Assembly: GCF_000315625.1 (NCBI RefSeq)
Contig: NW_005434625.1
Location: 387,762 to 451,761, forward strand
Length of the DNA stretch: 64,000 nt
Direction: 5' to 3'
Source of the DNA: Guillardia theta CCMP2712
Taxonomy: Eukaryota; Cryptophyceae; Pyrenomonadales; Geminigeraceae
In this document: positions 20,089 through 32,122 of the stretch, piece after piece
Layout of the letters: each line of letters opens with the position of its first letter
How positions within the stretch are numbered: position 1 is the first letter of the stretch
Made by a program: the position numbers and the translations under genes
The notes under the pieces: generated by a model
The model's database searches: none
What the model was told of the DNA's origin: nothing
What the model saw: only the letters and a program-made list of their open reading frames with translations

Positions 20089-20335
20089 TCAGCGAGGTTC
20101 GCGAGCAGCTGATGCGAATTCCTGCAAGAAGTCAGATCCGAAGTAGAGAGAGAGATAGGCGAAGACCATTGATTCGGCTCCATATTTCTCGGCCCAATCG
20201 ACTATTACCTTCTTGGACAGGTCAGAGATCTAAACAAGAGCCCGTCAACAACGACATCCTGTACACTCAAAATCAAATCACCATCTTCGGGTATTCGAGC
20301 TTCGGCTGAGCAAATTTGAGCACTCGTGAGAGAAC
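20089..20335 (-). CDS. 3' exons of an unknown gene, possibly extending to about 20790
   Basis: Two exons join in phase: 20335-20282 (VLSRVLKFAQPKLEYPKM) and 20229-20089 (ISDLSKKVIVDWAEKYGAES.. ending FASAAREPR-stop), separated by a 52-bp intron with GT and ttgtttag ends. Upstream on the same strand are further coding-like pieces: EMELYMEEHVKRIL near 20450-20490, MEGSTRCFVPASLAKEE near 20515-20565 and VEKHARIGKPDHTIPNKQ near 20665-20718, each beside plausible splice sites, but their order of joining does not close in phase. No family recognised. Confidence 0.5.
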
Positions 20336-21159
20336 CTGGGAGGTGCATGAGAAGACAACATATCAGTGAGTCATCAGTCTATGAGATTGGTGAGGAAGTC
20401 GGAAACAAGGTGGATGTTGAAAAGACACCCATCACAACGCATACTTCAGGATTCTTTTCACGTGTTCTTCCATGTATAGCTCCATTTCCAGCAGAGCAAC
20501 CTCTATCACATCTCTTCCTTGGCTAGGCTTGCAGGCACGAAGCACCTGGTGGAGCCTTCCATGAGAACAACAAACACGTCACAAGCTCACAGCCGACAAG
20601 ATGCAGGTGCATGGGTACGTAGACGTCCCATGTTCGTTCGCTCTGGGAGCTCCAAACAGAAACCTGCTTGTTCGGGATAGTGTGATCTGGCTTGCCTATT
20701 CGTGCATGCTTCTCAACCTGACCAGAGGATCTTTGAAAAGTCAACTTGACTGTTCAACCTCAAATCTTATGCTCTGGCAATAAAACATATCTCTACACCT
20801 TCGATCGTAGAGGGCAACCAAGATTCTTCTGAGCATCTAGACAACATGGCAGGAATCCCCGTACAATCATCCCCGTACCATCTCAAGTTCTACTTCAGAT
20901 GCGCATACAGCTCGCCAATCTATCCGACAAACATAGCAACGGCTCGATTGACATCTATCACAACACGGCACACATCACAGTGTCGCTCTTCGATCTTTAC
21001 TCTTCCATCGTCGCTCCTCCAAACATGTTGTCCTCCACATTCATCATCAGAGCTGATTCTGATAACTCAACCCCTTTCGATGACCCCACCCCGTCTTTCC
21101 CTCGTTTTACATTGATATCCCACCCACCTTTTCCTAAACTCAGGGAAGGTGTCCCCGAC

Positions 21160-23436
21160 ATGGCCGTTGAAGGCAAGAAGAGCGGCACCATGACGCCCGA
21201 CGTGGTCAGGAACGGGCGAGGGCGCAAGACGACGATGGGAGGTCAGTTCCTATCTTGGTGCCTGTGCTCCTTCACCCTCTCTTGATCCCCTCCCCCCGCC
21301 CTTTCTGCCCACCGGCTGGTCGGCGTGTGAAGTTTGAATGCAGGTGGTTTTGTGTCCCACGTCCCGGCACGCTTCAGTGGGCCGAAGAGACATGAAGTTC
21401 CAGCAAGGTGAGGATTAAGGGTGTGGACTCAGAAGCCTAGTCTGCTGCAAACTGTTGAGCCTCTAACATTCCAACGCAGCGAGCAAGATCCCAGGAATTT
21501 CGCAATCATGTCAGTCAAAGTTCGTGGGCTTGTTCCGACATTTCCTGACGGCTCTCAAATCATCATTCCTCCGAGACCCGCCAGGTACACCATCTCCAAC
21601 AAAGGATGCATGTGATGAATGCATCTCTCAGCATCTCCGCGCCCAAGAAGAAGGTAGAGGTTGGCGAGGCGCCGGAGCTAAGCAGGAAGTTAGAGAAGAA
21701 GAACGTTATGTTGAGACTCTCTCAAGAGTACATCGAAAACCTTCAGCTTCAAGTTAAGATTCTTGAAAAACAAGTGGAGCTCGAGAAACAGCATCTGCCC
21801 TCACAGCAGTCCGAGTCCGAAGATGATAGTCAACAGTCAAGGATCGTCCCTCACCGTCCTGCACTGATGGTGGTGAAGGAGGAGAATCTCAGGAGGGAAA
21901 GGCAACCGATGGTGAGATGAGCGATGCCATTCTCGCCGAACTGAGTTCCTCTGCTCAGAAGATCAACCAAGTTGAGATAACCGGCGGGACAGGGACAGGC
22001 ACAAGAGGAAAGCATTTGCTTGGCAGTGAAGATCGAATTCAAAAACCCTCTCCTCAGCCAGCAGGTTGGATTTTATTTCTGTTTTCCTCTCCAGGTTCTG
22101 AATATCTCCTGTCAAGGAAAGTCTTTGAACATCTTTCGTGATCTGCATTCATCACAAGACGTGGTTGACCAATGGCTGATCAAGGTAAAAATTTTTCTTT
22201 GGCCTGCCAGTAGTTCACTTATTGAGGCACATGGTAGTTGTTTCAAGAAAACAAGCATGAGGATTTTGTCCAGAGACATCAGGAAGAGGTAATGAACGTT
22301 GCGGGAAAGATGTCATATTTTCACTGTGTTGTTGCAGGTTATCAAACTTTTCAAACAGAATGACATCACGGGGGCTGGTAGAAGCGCTTGCTTAGTTTGC
22401 AGCTGCTGTGTGATTTTGGACCCACAGATTTGAGGGAAATGACGATGGAAGATCTGAGGAATGAAATCTGCATTCCCAGGTGCTGCTCTATGTTGCTTCG
22501 GAACTGTGTCTGAATGCTTCGCGCGCTAGCCTTGCTATGCGGAAGTTCTTGTTCAAACAGATTTCAGCAGCGCAAATGAGAGGAGGACAAGTGAACATCA
22601 GTGTGTCATCTCATATCGGACCCTCCGACCCTCCTGCCGCTCACAACAAAGACGACACTTCATCACAAGCAAGAAGCAACCGGCGAATGGTGATCAAACT
22701 TTTTTTACTGCGCTGTTGGATGATGTATTATCAGATCGTCGATGATAAGCATACCAACGCAAAAACAGGTCAAGTTGTCTCAAAAAATGACCAAGGGGAC
22801 CGAGGAAGTACACATGGAAAGACAAGAGAGGAAAAGGAGACACGGTTCTCTCCTTCTCGTCCGCGTGAGCCCTCCGCTGCACTGAGCAAGGAGGAGGGGC
22901 CAGTAGGAGATATCTTCCGCCTGTGGGGTGCGCGGGGAAGCAATCTGTCCAAGAAGGTTCTGCTCTGAACTTCCTGCATGCCTCGCACCTGACCTGCCGG
23001 CAGGAGGACTGTGTGGAGCGACAAGAGTTCCACGAGATACTGAAAACCCTCGGTGATTGATCGTGATCGAACTCCTGTTACGTCTCTGAATGCGCGACAG
23101 GGGTGCTTGGTAAGTTGCAGCCGGCACAAGCAGACATCATGTTCGACGACAGCATGTACACCTCGATGTTTGAGTTCTTGTATTCGTTACACACTCACAC
23201 CCAGGAAAGCAAACAAGTTCTCGAATTCGTCGGGGTTAGACTGGACTGGCTTCCGGTTGGTAGAGAGTTGTGAAGGCCCTGGCGGCTGACGTCTTCTCCT
23301 CAGCAACGCCATGTCCTTGGTCGGCAACGAGCTCAAACTCGATCTTGATGACATCAAGGTGAGGTGGAGCAGAGCGTCTGTGAGTTGAGTAGCTCTGCAG
23401 ATGTGGCCCTTGCAGCTTCAAAGTCGTTCCCTATGA
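21160..23436 (+). CDS. Coiled-coil protein with a SAM-like domain and EF-hand-like region
   Basis: Exons that chain in phase: 21160-21241, 21344-21407, 21480-21584, 21632-21911, 21999-22064, 22095-22184, 22238-22288, 22338-22377 and 22428-22479. Order of regions: a polar N-terminus, a long coiled coil (LSRKLEKKNVMLRLSQEYIE.. around 21660-21800), then VLNISCQGKSLNIF..VVDQWLIK..VIKLFKQNDITGADLREMTMEDL, which has the shape of a SAM domain (..W..L..I.G..L..L...L). Downstream exons add VGDIFRLWGARGSNLSKK-EDCVERQEFHEILKTLG and ADIMFDDSMYTSMFEFLYSLHT, resembling degenerate EF-hand pairs, and end with NAMSLVGNELKLDLDDIK and a stop at 23436. The joins after 22479 and near 23220 are not fully resolved. 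A 5' exon or UTR with frame from 20899 may precede. Likely a scaffold; function unknown. Confidence 0.65.
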
Positions 23437-23550
23437 GTCGTTCCCTATGAGCCTGACCATGTCGCCTCTATTTCGCTGGCATACTCTGAATGTTAAAATT
23501 ACTCTCTAAGAATGCAAAATCTTTGTGTTGTCATTTCCTCAATTCCCGCA

Positions 23551-24033
23551 TCACACGCTCTCCTCTTTCCCCGCCTTCAGCTGCCTCCTCAGGGCATCGT
23601 TCTCCTCGCGCAGCCGATGGATCTCGATGCGGAAGCTCCGCAGCTCCATCCATGCTCCAATGCCGACGAGGACAAAGGCAGCGCTGGCAGCACAGAGGCT
23701 GTAGCTGATTACCTTGAGGGGCGGCCCACACTCCATTGCCAAAGGCTTCAGCAGTTCAGACCACATGGACCCCTTCTTGGCTGAATCCACGGAGAGCTCG
23801 AGCATGTGCGTGCTCGTGCTGATGCGATCGATCTGGTCATCAAGGGCCTTCAGCTTCAGGTAGCCCCAGCTGCCGCATGCCCCGATCAGCGAGGTAACCG
23901 AGGAGAAGGCGAATGCAGCAACAGGGAAGACCATTTGGGAACAGGTACAGAGAACAGTAGGAGGTCTGTTGTTCTCCACCCTCCTTGCTCGGTTATGCTT
24001 CTGTTGTCGTGCCCAATCTGTCAGATCTTCCAA
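23551..24033 (-). CDS. Small two-helix membrane protein with C-terminal coiled coil
   Basis: A 160-residue frame; the true start may be the ATG at 23934, which begins MVFPVAAFAFSSVTSLIG. Two hydrophobic helices are visible (FPVAAFAFSSVTSLIGACG and VISYSLCAASAAFVLVGIGAW), separated by a loop, and the C-terminus is a basic/acidic heptad-like helix (FRIEIHRLREENDALRRQLKAG). No family recognised. A membrane-anchored coiled-coil protein is the simplest reading. Confidence 0.6.
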   Translation of the reverse strand: MEDLTDWARQQKHNRARRVENNRPPTVLCTCSQMVFPVAAFAFSSVTSLIGACGSWGYLKLKALDDQIDRISTSTHMLELSVDSAKKGSMWSELLKPLAMECGPPLKVISYSLCAASAAFVLVGIGAWMELRSFRIEIHRLREENDALRRQLKAGKEESV

Positions 24034-24239
24034 CTATGCATCTGTACTCTGTTCCTTCTCTCCCTCTCCTGCTCTGCCTCCACCTGCTGCTTCGTTTTCT
24101 CACAGGCTTTAACGATTACCGTTATTGACCGTTTTGAACGTTTTCAAGCCGTTGGTTGCCGTTATGGTCCACCGGATATGGAGCCTTTGAAGAGACATGG
24201 ACCCAAAGAATTTATCGGAGGGGTATTGCTTTCACTTTA

Positions 24240-24860
24240 GCTGCACTCGATAGACCAAAAAATACCCTTTAAGCCTGAAATTTCACTATATGATTTCGGT
24301 ACGTACAAATAGTATTTTTTCAGACAACATGATGACTAAGATTCAATGAAGCACCAACGAGGAATTCCCTGGATAGGGGGTTGAATTCATATTTCTTCGA
24401 TTGCAGTACTAACTCCAAACGCTGAAGCCCGTTGGATGTACAAACAAAAGACTTAAAACCATCGGGCCCTTGCGATAAGAGTACCCCGAGTGGAAAAACA
24501 CCCCACAGACCATTCCCCGCGGCGAACTATGGTAAGAGCGGATAGTGTCGGCTATGGAAGAGCGAAGAGGAGAGCGAGCATGCTATCATGTGATGAGAGT
24601 ATTTGAAGAGAGATGCAAGGAGGCTGTGAACCTTGCCATGATGAGATGCGCTGAAGATGTGGTTGCGGTGTATGGCTCGAGTGCGTTCAGTCCTCTGTGC
24701 AGTGTGCACGTTCGCCGATCGGGTGGTGGAGATGTGGAGGAGGCAACCGAGTCTCGTTGGATGCTGGATGAAAGATCTGAATTGTTGATGAAACGCTGCT
24801 GTGTCATCTTTGTCTTGAAGACAGTTGTGGTCTTCGCTGTGTTGTTGAACGCGCATGTTC
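24240..24860. other. Unassigned stretch upstream of the next gene
   Basis: A 107-codon frame (24545-24868, +) and frames on the other strand overlap here. None carries a known domain. It may contain the first exon of the gene that follows. Confidence 0.35.
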
Positions 24861-24881
24861 AGCTATAATGCTAGAGAGGTC

Positions 24882-25288
24882 GAGTAGCTGCGGATCAAAC
24901 TGAGAGAGCTGCTTTCTTCCACCCTTCTGACGTTGGCCAACAGATGTTCGACTTTGTCACAATGCTCAAACAGGTAGAGTATTTTTTTCCACCAGCTGAC
25001 ACACTTTCTCTCAACATGCTCCTCACCATTTGCTTACATGGTCGCAGGAAAAACATGACAAAGCATCATGGGAAACTTGGCTCGGTAAGATCATTGGAAG
25101 TATTGTAGAGAACTGCACGGTGGACTAGGGAGGGGAGAGAAGGGAAGAGAGCGGGAACGGGAAAAGTGCACAAGGACTGACATGGACGTTTTGAAGGGCC
25201 AATGGCTGTAAACCTGAGGGACTTGATGCACATCAACCTCCTTTACAACGCCAACACCGCAGCGCCCACTGCAGTTGTCTCCGAGTGA
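24882..25288 (+). CDS. Unknown protein, last three exons
   Basis: Three exons chain in phase: about 24882-24973 (DQTERAAFFHPSDVGQQMFDFV..), 25048-25084 (EKHDKASWETWLG) and 25197-25288 (PMAVNLRDLMHINLLYNANT.. ending AVVSE-stop). Splice sites are canonical. The 5' end is unresolved: an in-frame TAG lies just before 24880, so an upstream exon is needed. No family recognised. Confidence 0.5.
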
Positions 25289-25850
25289 AGATGTGAGCGG
25301 TGCCGGCTCGTGCTGTGAACGCCTGACTGACTGCTATGGCAGAGACGCAGAGGCGATTGGAACTTACAAGATCGAACATGAGAAAATCAAAAAAATCAGC
25401 ACAAAAATGTATTTTACGAAAACATCAGCAGCAGCACATCTTTTTGAATGGCGGGTCGGCACTCGTTGCGCGGTCCCCGGCGTGGTTTTTCTATCTTATC
25501 GTAACCTTTTACTTGGATTTGGAGTGAAATAGTCTTGACATTCAGTCGGCTGCTCTTGCCCAATGTTGGATTTGCAGTGAAGACGAGGAGGAGGAGGAGG
25601 AGTGTTGGAGATGAGGAGGAGAGGGAGGAGGAGCGTTGGATTAGAAGGATATTGCGAAATGAGCGATGGTGTTGTTAGATCTTTCTTGGTACGTCGAAGA
25701 CTGACATGCGTGTTCACCTCTATCAATTCCTTCCTCGTTTGAGTGTTGCCAAGTAGACACTTTGGACGTGATCAGAGACGACAACACGTATTCTTCATTA
25801 CAAAACCTTCATATCCTGCATTTTATTCATGCGCTCCTCTCATCAACATT

Positions 25851-28800
25851 TCATTTCCCAAGACCAAACAGCCCTGCCTTTCCTCGAGACACCTTGTAGG
25901 AGCGAAGTGCCTCCTCAAGGTCCGCCTGGTAGCATTCATCATTGACAATGTCTTGATCAAGGAGCCTCCTCCTCCTCCTCCTCCTCCTCCTCCTCCTCCT
26001 CCTCCCACCTCCTCTTTCCCCATCCTGCCATGTTCCTTCCTCCCACTTCCCTCCTACCTGCGTGACCGACTCAGCATTCTTGGTGGCTGCCATGATAGCG
26101 GCTTCGTTGATGATTGAGGAGAGCTCGGCGGGCGAGAAGCCTTCCGTGTTCTCAGCGATGCGAGCTGGAGGACCGTGAGAACGCGCGAGGGCGAGGACAG
26201 AGAAGACTCACCCAAGTTGACAGAGGAAGAAAGGCGAGTTGTCTTGGCGTGCACCCGGAGGACCTGGAAAGGAGATGAGGAGAAGGACGAGGGGGAGGGA
26301 GGGAAGGGAAAGGGTCGCCAGGAGTCAAGGAGGAGAGAAAGAAGGAAAGGGTTCAAGCATTCACAAGTTGAATTTGGTCAAGGAGGCTTAGCAGGATAGA
26401 GAAGAAGGCGAGAGGAAAGGAGGAGAGTGAAGAGGAGGAGGAGAGGAGGAGTTGGGAGCGGCATTTGTCACCTTTTCTCTCCCTTCCTTGTCAGGGAGGG
26501 GAACCCGAACAACTCGATCAAAACGACCTTAAGCTCCAATTAAACGTTGACACACGAGTACAAGATCCAAGGATCCATCTCCAACACCTCCTGTCCTCTC
26601 CTGTCCTCTCCATTTCTCGCCTCGTCTCGTCTTCTCCTCCTCTCCTCTCCTCCTTCGCCACCCTTTCCCTATACATTTTCCATGAACCGCCTGCTCTCTG
26701 TCCTTGATCCTCACTTTCTTCCTACAACCTGGTCGTGTTAGGGCATCGTCGAGGATGTCGTATCTATTCGTAGCTGCGATGATGACGATACCGTTGCCCT
26801 GCCATTCCATTCAGACACCGTCCCCTCCATCCTCCCTCCCATACCGCCTCCTCCCTTCCTCCCTGCTTCCCTTCCTCCCTCCCTCCCGTACCGCCGCCTC
26901 CTTTTCTACTCTTTCCTTCCTCCTCCTCCTCTCCCCTTCCTTCCCTTTTCCCCAACACTCCGAATCCTTCCTCAGCCTCACCTGGGTATCGATGCCATCC
27001 ATGCAGGCCAGCAGCTGGTTCAACGTCTACAGCACGTGTGTGAGAAGCAAGCCTCCTCGCTGTCTCCCTGCTCGTTCTATATTCCACTCACGCTACCGCT
27101 GCACATTTGCATCCTCTGCGCTACTTGCCCGCCCTCACCTGCTCTCCTTCGTCGTTGCGAACAATCTGCATTCCCGACCCTCGGCTCTTGCCCAGCTGCG
27201 GATCAAGTCATGGGAGCAGGAAGAGACAGAAGGGCAACGAGGAGAATGTGCAGGAGAGAGAGAGAGCAAGAGAGCTGGAGTCGACGAGAGTAGAGAGGGA
27301 GAGGACGAGGGTCAGAGAGAAGAGGAGAGAGGAAGAGGAGATAGGAAGGGAAGGGAGGAAGCGATTCGAAGGAGTTCAACCGCGTCAAGCTCGTCCAAGA
27401 AAATGACGCAAGGTGCCGCCTGCACTTAGTCGTCAGGAGTGGGAGAACGACAAGGAGGAGGTACTAGGAGAGAAAGAGAAATGGAAAAGACGGAGGAGAT
27501 TGTGGTTGCGGAGAAAAGGTGAAAGGCAAAGCGAAAGGTAGGGAGAAGGGGAAGGGGCAGATGGAATAGGAAGAAGGGAGGGAAAAGCGGGTAGAGCGGG
27601 AGGAGGAGAAGTAGGAGAAAGGAGAAATGAGGAGGGTGAGAAGGAGGAGGAGAAGGAGAAGGCGGATGTAGGTAAGCTCACCTTCTCTGCACGAGCAAAG
27701 AGCTCACGCACACGCGCAGCTCCTCGTCCGACGAACATCTCCACAAAGTCCGAGCCTGCCCGATGGGGTCAAAACTAGAGTTTCCTGCTGCTCCTGCTGG
27801 TTCTCCTACTGTTGCTGCTATACCACCTGCTCTTCCTCCCTCCTCCCCAATTCCTTGAAATCTCCCTCACTTCTACCCTCAACCTCCTCCATTCTCTTTC
27901 TCGTCCTCTGCCATGATTTTTCGAGTCAGTACCGGAAGCGAAGAAGAAAGGAAGTTTGAGCCGAGCAGCGATCACGCGGGCGAGGAGAGTCTTTCCGGTT
28001 CCTGGAGGGCCCACGAGTAGAAGACCTGGAGCTCCAGAGTGAGATAGAAAAAGGAGGAAGCAGGGGAAGCAGGAAGTTCAGGAGGTTGGCGAGACCAGGA
28101 AGAGCAGGACAAGGAGGAAGGAGAGGAGAGAGAGGGGTAAGAGGAAGAAAAAAAAGTGACAATGAGGGAGGGAGGGAGGGTAAGCAAGAGAATCCAGGGA
28201 ATCGGTTCCCAACATCTTTTCGCCTCTCTTCTCATACAGCTCTCAGCTCGTTTCCTTCCTCGCGCAGCCACTCGCTCCCCTCTTCCTTACCTTTGGGCTG
28301 CCTCGCTCCCAGGCGCCGATACCTCGAGGGATTCTGCATGATATCCACTAGCTGCATCACCTGTGCAGATAGGTGACAAGGGAGCGGGAGCAGAAGCATT
28401 AGCAGGAAGGAGCATCAGCAGGAGCGGGAGTGTGAGCGGGGGAAGCAAGAGCAGCAAGAGGAGGAGGTGGAGCAGGGGAGAGAGCAAGGGCATCATACTT
28501 GATCCTTCGCCTGGTCGATCCCAGCCACATCCTCGAAGCTGAGCGAGCTGCCAGCAAGTTTCAGCTGACATCTCCAGCAGCATCCCAGCTCGTCACTCCC
28601 ACCTGTCTATCTGGTTCGCCTTGACTCTCTTACCAACTTTCCCCCCGACGCCTTTGCCGAACATCTGCCACCTTCATGCCACTCAGGACAACGAGGAGAC
28701 GAAGAAGCATGACCAGGAACAAGGAGGGGAGGAGGAGAGGAGGACAAGCAAGGTGCTTGCAGGATGTAGAGGAGGCAGGAGGCAGGAGGCAGGAGGCAGG

Positions 28801-30321
28801 AACAACAAGGACGAAGGGGGAGAAATATCATCTCAACACATCAGGAGGCACAGAGGAACGCGTGCCAGCAGCAATCATCGTACCCAAAGTATCCCACGAC
28901 ACCAAGGTACACAATCAGCCCAATGTACGGGACGAGGAGCTGACCCGCGCCTGCTCAACCGCAACAAGCATCAGTTGGATCCTGAGGAGGGGTGGTGGAA
29001 GAAAGGAGAATCGACTGACCGGGTTTCAACTGACTGAAGTTGACCGACTGGGAGTGGAGGAAGCCAACTACAGCAGCGTCAGTGGGGCCGGCGGCAGCCG
29101 ATAGCAGCCCGACCGAGGTCAGGCGGGGCCCGGGGGATCCTTGTAATCATTTGAGTGTCATCGTTGAGAACGAAGGTGACGCTGCGTCACGAGCACGTCA
29201 ACCTCCAACGGCTAGTCAAAGTCTCCTAAGGACTCACCTCGAACTCCCCAAGTACGCATTCTTCACATCTCCCTGCTTCACGCTGTTGGCACAGTCACCA
29301 ACTCCCTCCCGTCCCGCTCAACTCCTGCTCCTGTCCCGCTCCCGTCCCACACCGCCCTTATCTGCTCTTCCCGTCCTATCCCTCTAGGAACGCTCTCACC
29401 TGTCTAGGAATCGGCTGTATGACACTTCCTGCTCAGCATCGTCAAGAACCATTGTCAAATCGCACTTTCATCTAACCTGCACAGGAGGGCTGCTGGCAGC
29501 CTTGGAAGATCCTTTGCTAACTGCAAAACATCATCATCCTGGCTCCTCCAACGCGCACGTCAAACTCACCTTGCCCGAAGAAAATCATCCCCATGAACAG
29601 CACTGCCGCTGCGCTCGCATGTCAGTTCCTTGCATACTGCATGCACCAACATCGCAACAAACCTATCATCGCTGGGTTCACGGTCGACAGCCATCTTTCA
29701 TCTCACAGTCAGCACATGGTGTGTCGTCCTCACTCTCCTTGCACTCTCACCTCAGCCTCGCAAAGAGGAATCCCACCAGCGCTTGATACAACCTCACGAC
29801 CTTCTGCGCTAGTCTTGCCTACACCAGTAGTGATTGTGGGGCCTTCCCGCATTCACCTGAGCCTTACCAAGGTAGGCTGCAAACCACCACCTTCTCCTTT
29901 CTTTCCTCCGTCGTTGAGATCGTACGCCGACTGCTTGCTCTTCAGCACGAACCGCCTGAGCCGGCCAAACGTCAGCACACCCGGATCTGCAATGAACACG
30001 AAAAGTTTGCCATTACCTCGGCAGTCTGTGGTGAAGGGGGGCAGGGAGGGAAAGGGCTGGTCTATCGACATCGTGGAATGAACTTTTGAATCTGCTGGCC
30101 TCGATCCCCGGAATGTGATGAGCCCGAGGATGACCGGAAGAGATGAGCTGGAAGGAAAGAGACTGCGCGGCAAACTGAAGGAAGACGAAACAGACAACAA
30201 GGCCTGCACATGTGTGAGATAGTCCTTTGTTCCGTTCCTCTCACCTGAAGCACTTGGTTGCATCTTGCCAAGACCGAATCGAGATTCTTATGCACACTGT
30301 TTCATTCCAGGCCTTGAAGAT
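25851..30321 (-). CDS. FtsH-like AAA+ ATPase lacking a visible M41 protease domain
   Basis: At least 18 short exons. N-terminal pieces: ..[17 protein letters not shown].. (to 30017), [14 protein letters not shown] (29986-29891), a membrane helix [13 protein letters not shown] (near 29590), a lumenal part [12 protein letters not shown] / [20 protein letters not shown] (29270-29100) and a second helix [18 protein letters not shown] (near 28940). Then comes the AAA module: [30 protein letters not shown], Walker [15 protein letters not shown] (exon 28025-27933), [18 protein letters not shown], Walker [11 protein letters not shown] (27419-27381), [38 protein letters not shown] and [15 protein letters not shown]. 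The last exon ends ..[23 protein letters not shown]-stop, where the HExxH protease would begin. Start and last splice junction are uncertain. Probably an organellar membrane ATPase. Confidence 0.85.
25965..26006. repeat. (CTC)n trinucleotide tract
   Basis: About fourteen cct/ctc units in the last intron of the FtsH-like gene. It creates open frames of poly-Pro, poly-Arg and poly-Gly that are not real. Confidence 0.9.
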
Positions 30322-30489
30322 GGCCGAGAAACTACGGAGAACGATTAGCGACGCGTCTTCAGTCGTGACAACAGGTGCATTTCCGATTGGGCTATCATCA
30401 AAAAGTTTTTTCGACTTCTTTCATCGCTGTAATTCACAGGCGGGAGATATTTTGCGTACATATTCCAGCCATTACAACATGAGCAGATG

Positions 30490-32080
30490 AAAGAGTCTTC
30501 ATCCACATACCCATGTACAAACAAGGATCACCATGTAACTTCTCCACTGCAACTTTTCCCCAAATTCCAATCCTAATCCTAATCTTACTGTCCAGTCTTT
30601 GCTTTCCTGTCTGCTCTCCTCTCCTGTCCGTTCATCTTTTCAACGACTCAACAATGTGATGAAGCCAGCATGGCCGCAGAGTTTTCCAATCTACAATGTC
30701 ACTACTAAGACCTCGATAAACTACGAGTGAACTTCTGTTTACCTGCTTTTCCTTGAGCTCATAAACATCCTGTGGATTCTGCATTTCACGCTATCTGACC
30801 AGCACATCATTTTCATTTTTCATTCAACCGCTCTGCTCATTGCTATTCACGCATGAAATTGCACCTACTACTCTCGTTCCGTGCTCCTCGACGGCGCTGT
30901 CTAAACATGGTGCTTTTGAGGCCGCCTATAACTACCCCTTTGTTCTACCACCCCCTCTTGTCTGTGAAAACAACCCACCCTAGAATAAGTATATAAAACT
31001 TCGAATCATCACCTACCCAGCACTTCAGCAGAACTACCCCATCAGGTTCGTTAGTACCCCCTCACATAGCTAATTCTACCCGTACTCTTGACTCCATATC
31101 ACACCCCTTCTTGACTATCACCCCCCATAATCAATCACCTACCCCTTAATAGATCCCTTGTTGTAGCTGGTACCCATGCATGGTGTACCATATACGGGTG
31201 GATAAATCATGGAGGAGTGAAAGGAGGGGGTACTATGATACTGATTTCACGGGGACAGGGACCGGTACCTCGACAACTTGGTTGTTGTGTAGGGGAGGGT
31301 AGCAAACCAGGAAATTGTCGGGTGGGGTGGAAAGAAGGGGTAGTTTTCCAAATGATCAGCTAGATTTAGTAAGGGTGGGTGGTGAAATTTTCAGCAAAAT
31401 AGCCGGCCCGCCTCGTTTGCATCGGTTAGCCCCGGGGCCCGGCGTGGAATCTCCGGGCCCCGGGCTCTGGCCCGCACTGAGCGGAGACTTGACTCGTCAA
31501 TCAAAGGTCATGTACGGGTACCCATAGTCCCATAGAGAAATTCTGGGGAAAGGCAGGGTAGGGGTGGTAGCCAGTGGCGGCGACTCATGGCGGAAAGGTA
31601 CGATCATGCTCGGCTGAGAGGCAGGAATTCAAGTAGGAAGTGAGAGGCTGTATCATCATCATGCCATGACAGTGACGGTGGCAACGAGTCGGAGATAGAG
31701 TTAAGCTAGCTGCAGGCTGGTACTGGCAGGTCTGAAGCATGTATGGTGCTATGCCAGGCAAGTTCGGGCCGCGCTAGAGGGTGAGGAGCTGATATTCAGT
31801 AGGAACTGTGGAACCGAGTGAGGGGGTGAGGAATGAAGTGAAGACTGGGGAAGGGAAAGCCTCTGAGGGAGTGGGGAGGGATAGACGTAAGGGATATGAC
31901 AGCTAGCTTACGATGAGCCAGTATTGTTTTTCGATATGCCGCCAGGTTGATGGTTGAGCAGGTGATTTCTAGTCGATTGACTTTCCGTCGAGATCTGGAA
32001 GGGGGGAATCATTGCACAAGTCATGAAAAACAAGATATCGGCTTGAGATGCAGATGATCGGATGCTTATGGGGATGAGCA
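30490..32080. other. Intergenic island with CCCCTACC and GGGGTA tracts
   Basis: From about 30930 to 31160 the + strand is C-rich (accccctcttg, ctacccc, acccctta); from 31190 to 31570 the sense switches to ggggtac/ggggtagg, with a GC-rich core at 31400-31490 (cggcccgcctcg, ccccggggcccggcg). No gene recognised. The switch in sense may mark an inverted pair of island units. Confidence 0.5.
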
Positions 32081-32122
32081 GGAGTTGTGCACTGCTACAC
32101 TGAGAGGTCTTCTCGTCCAGAC

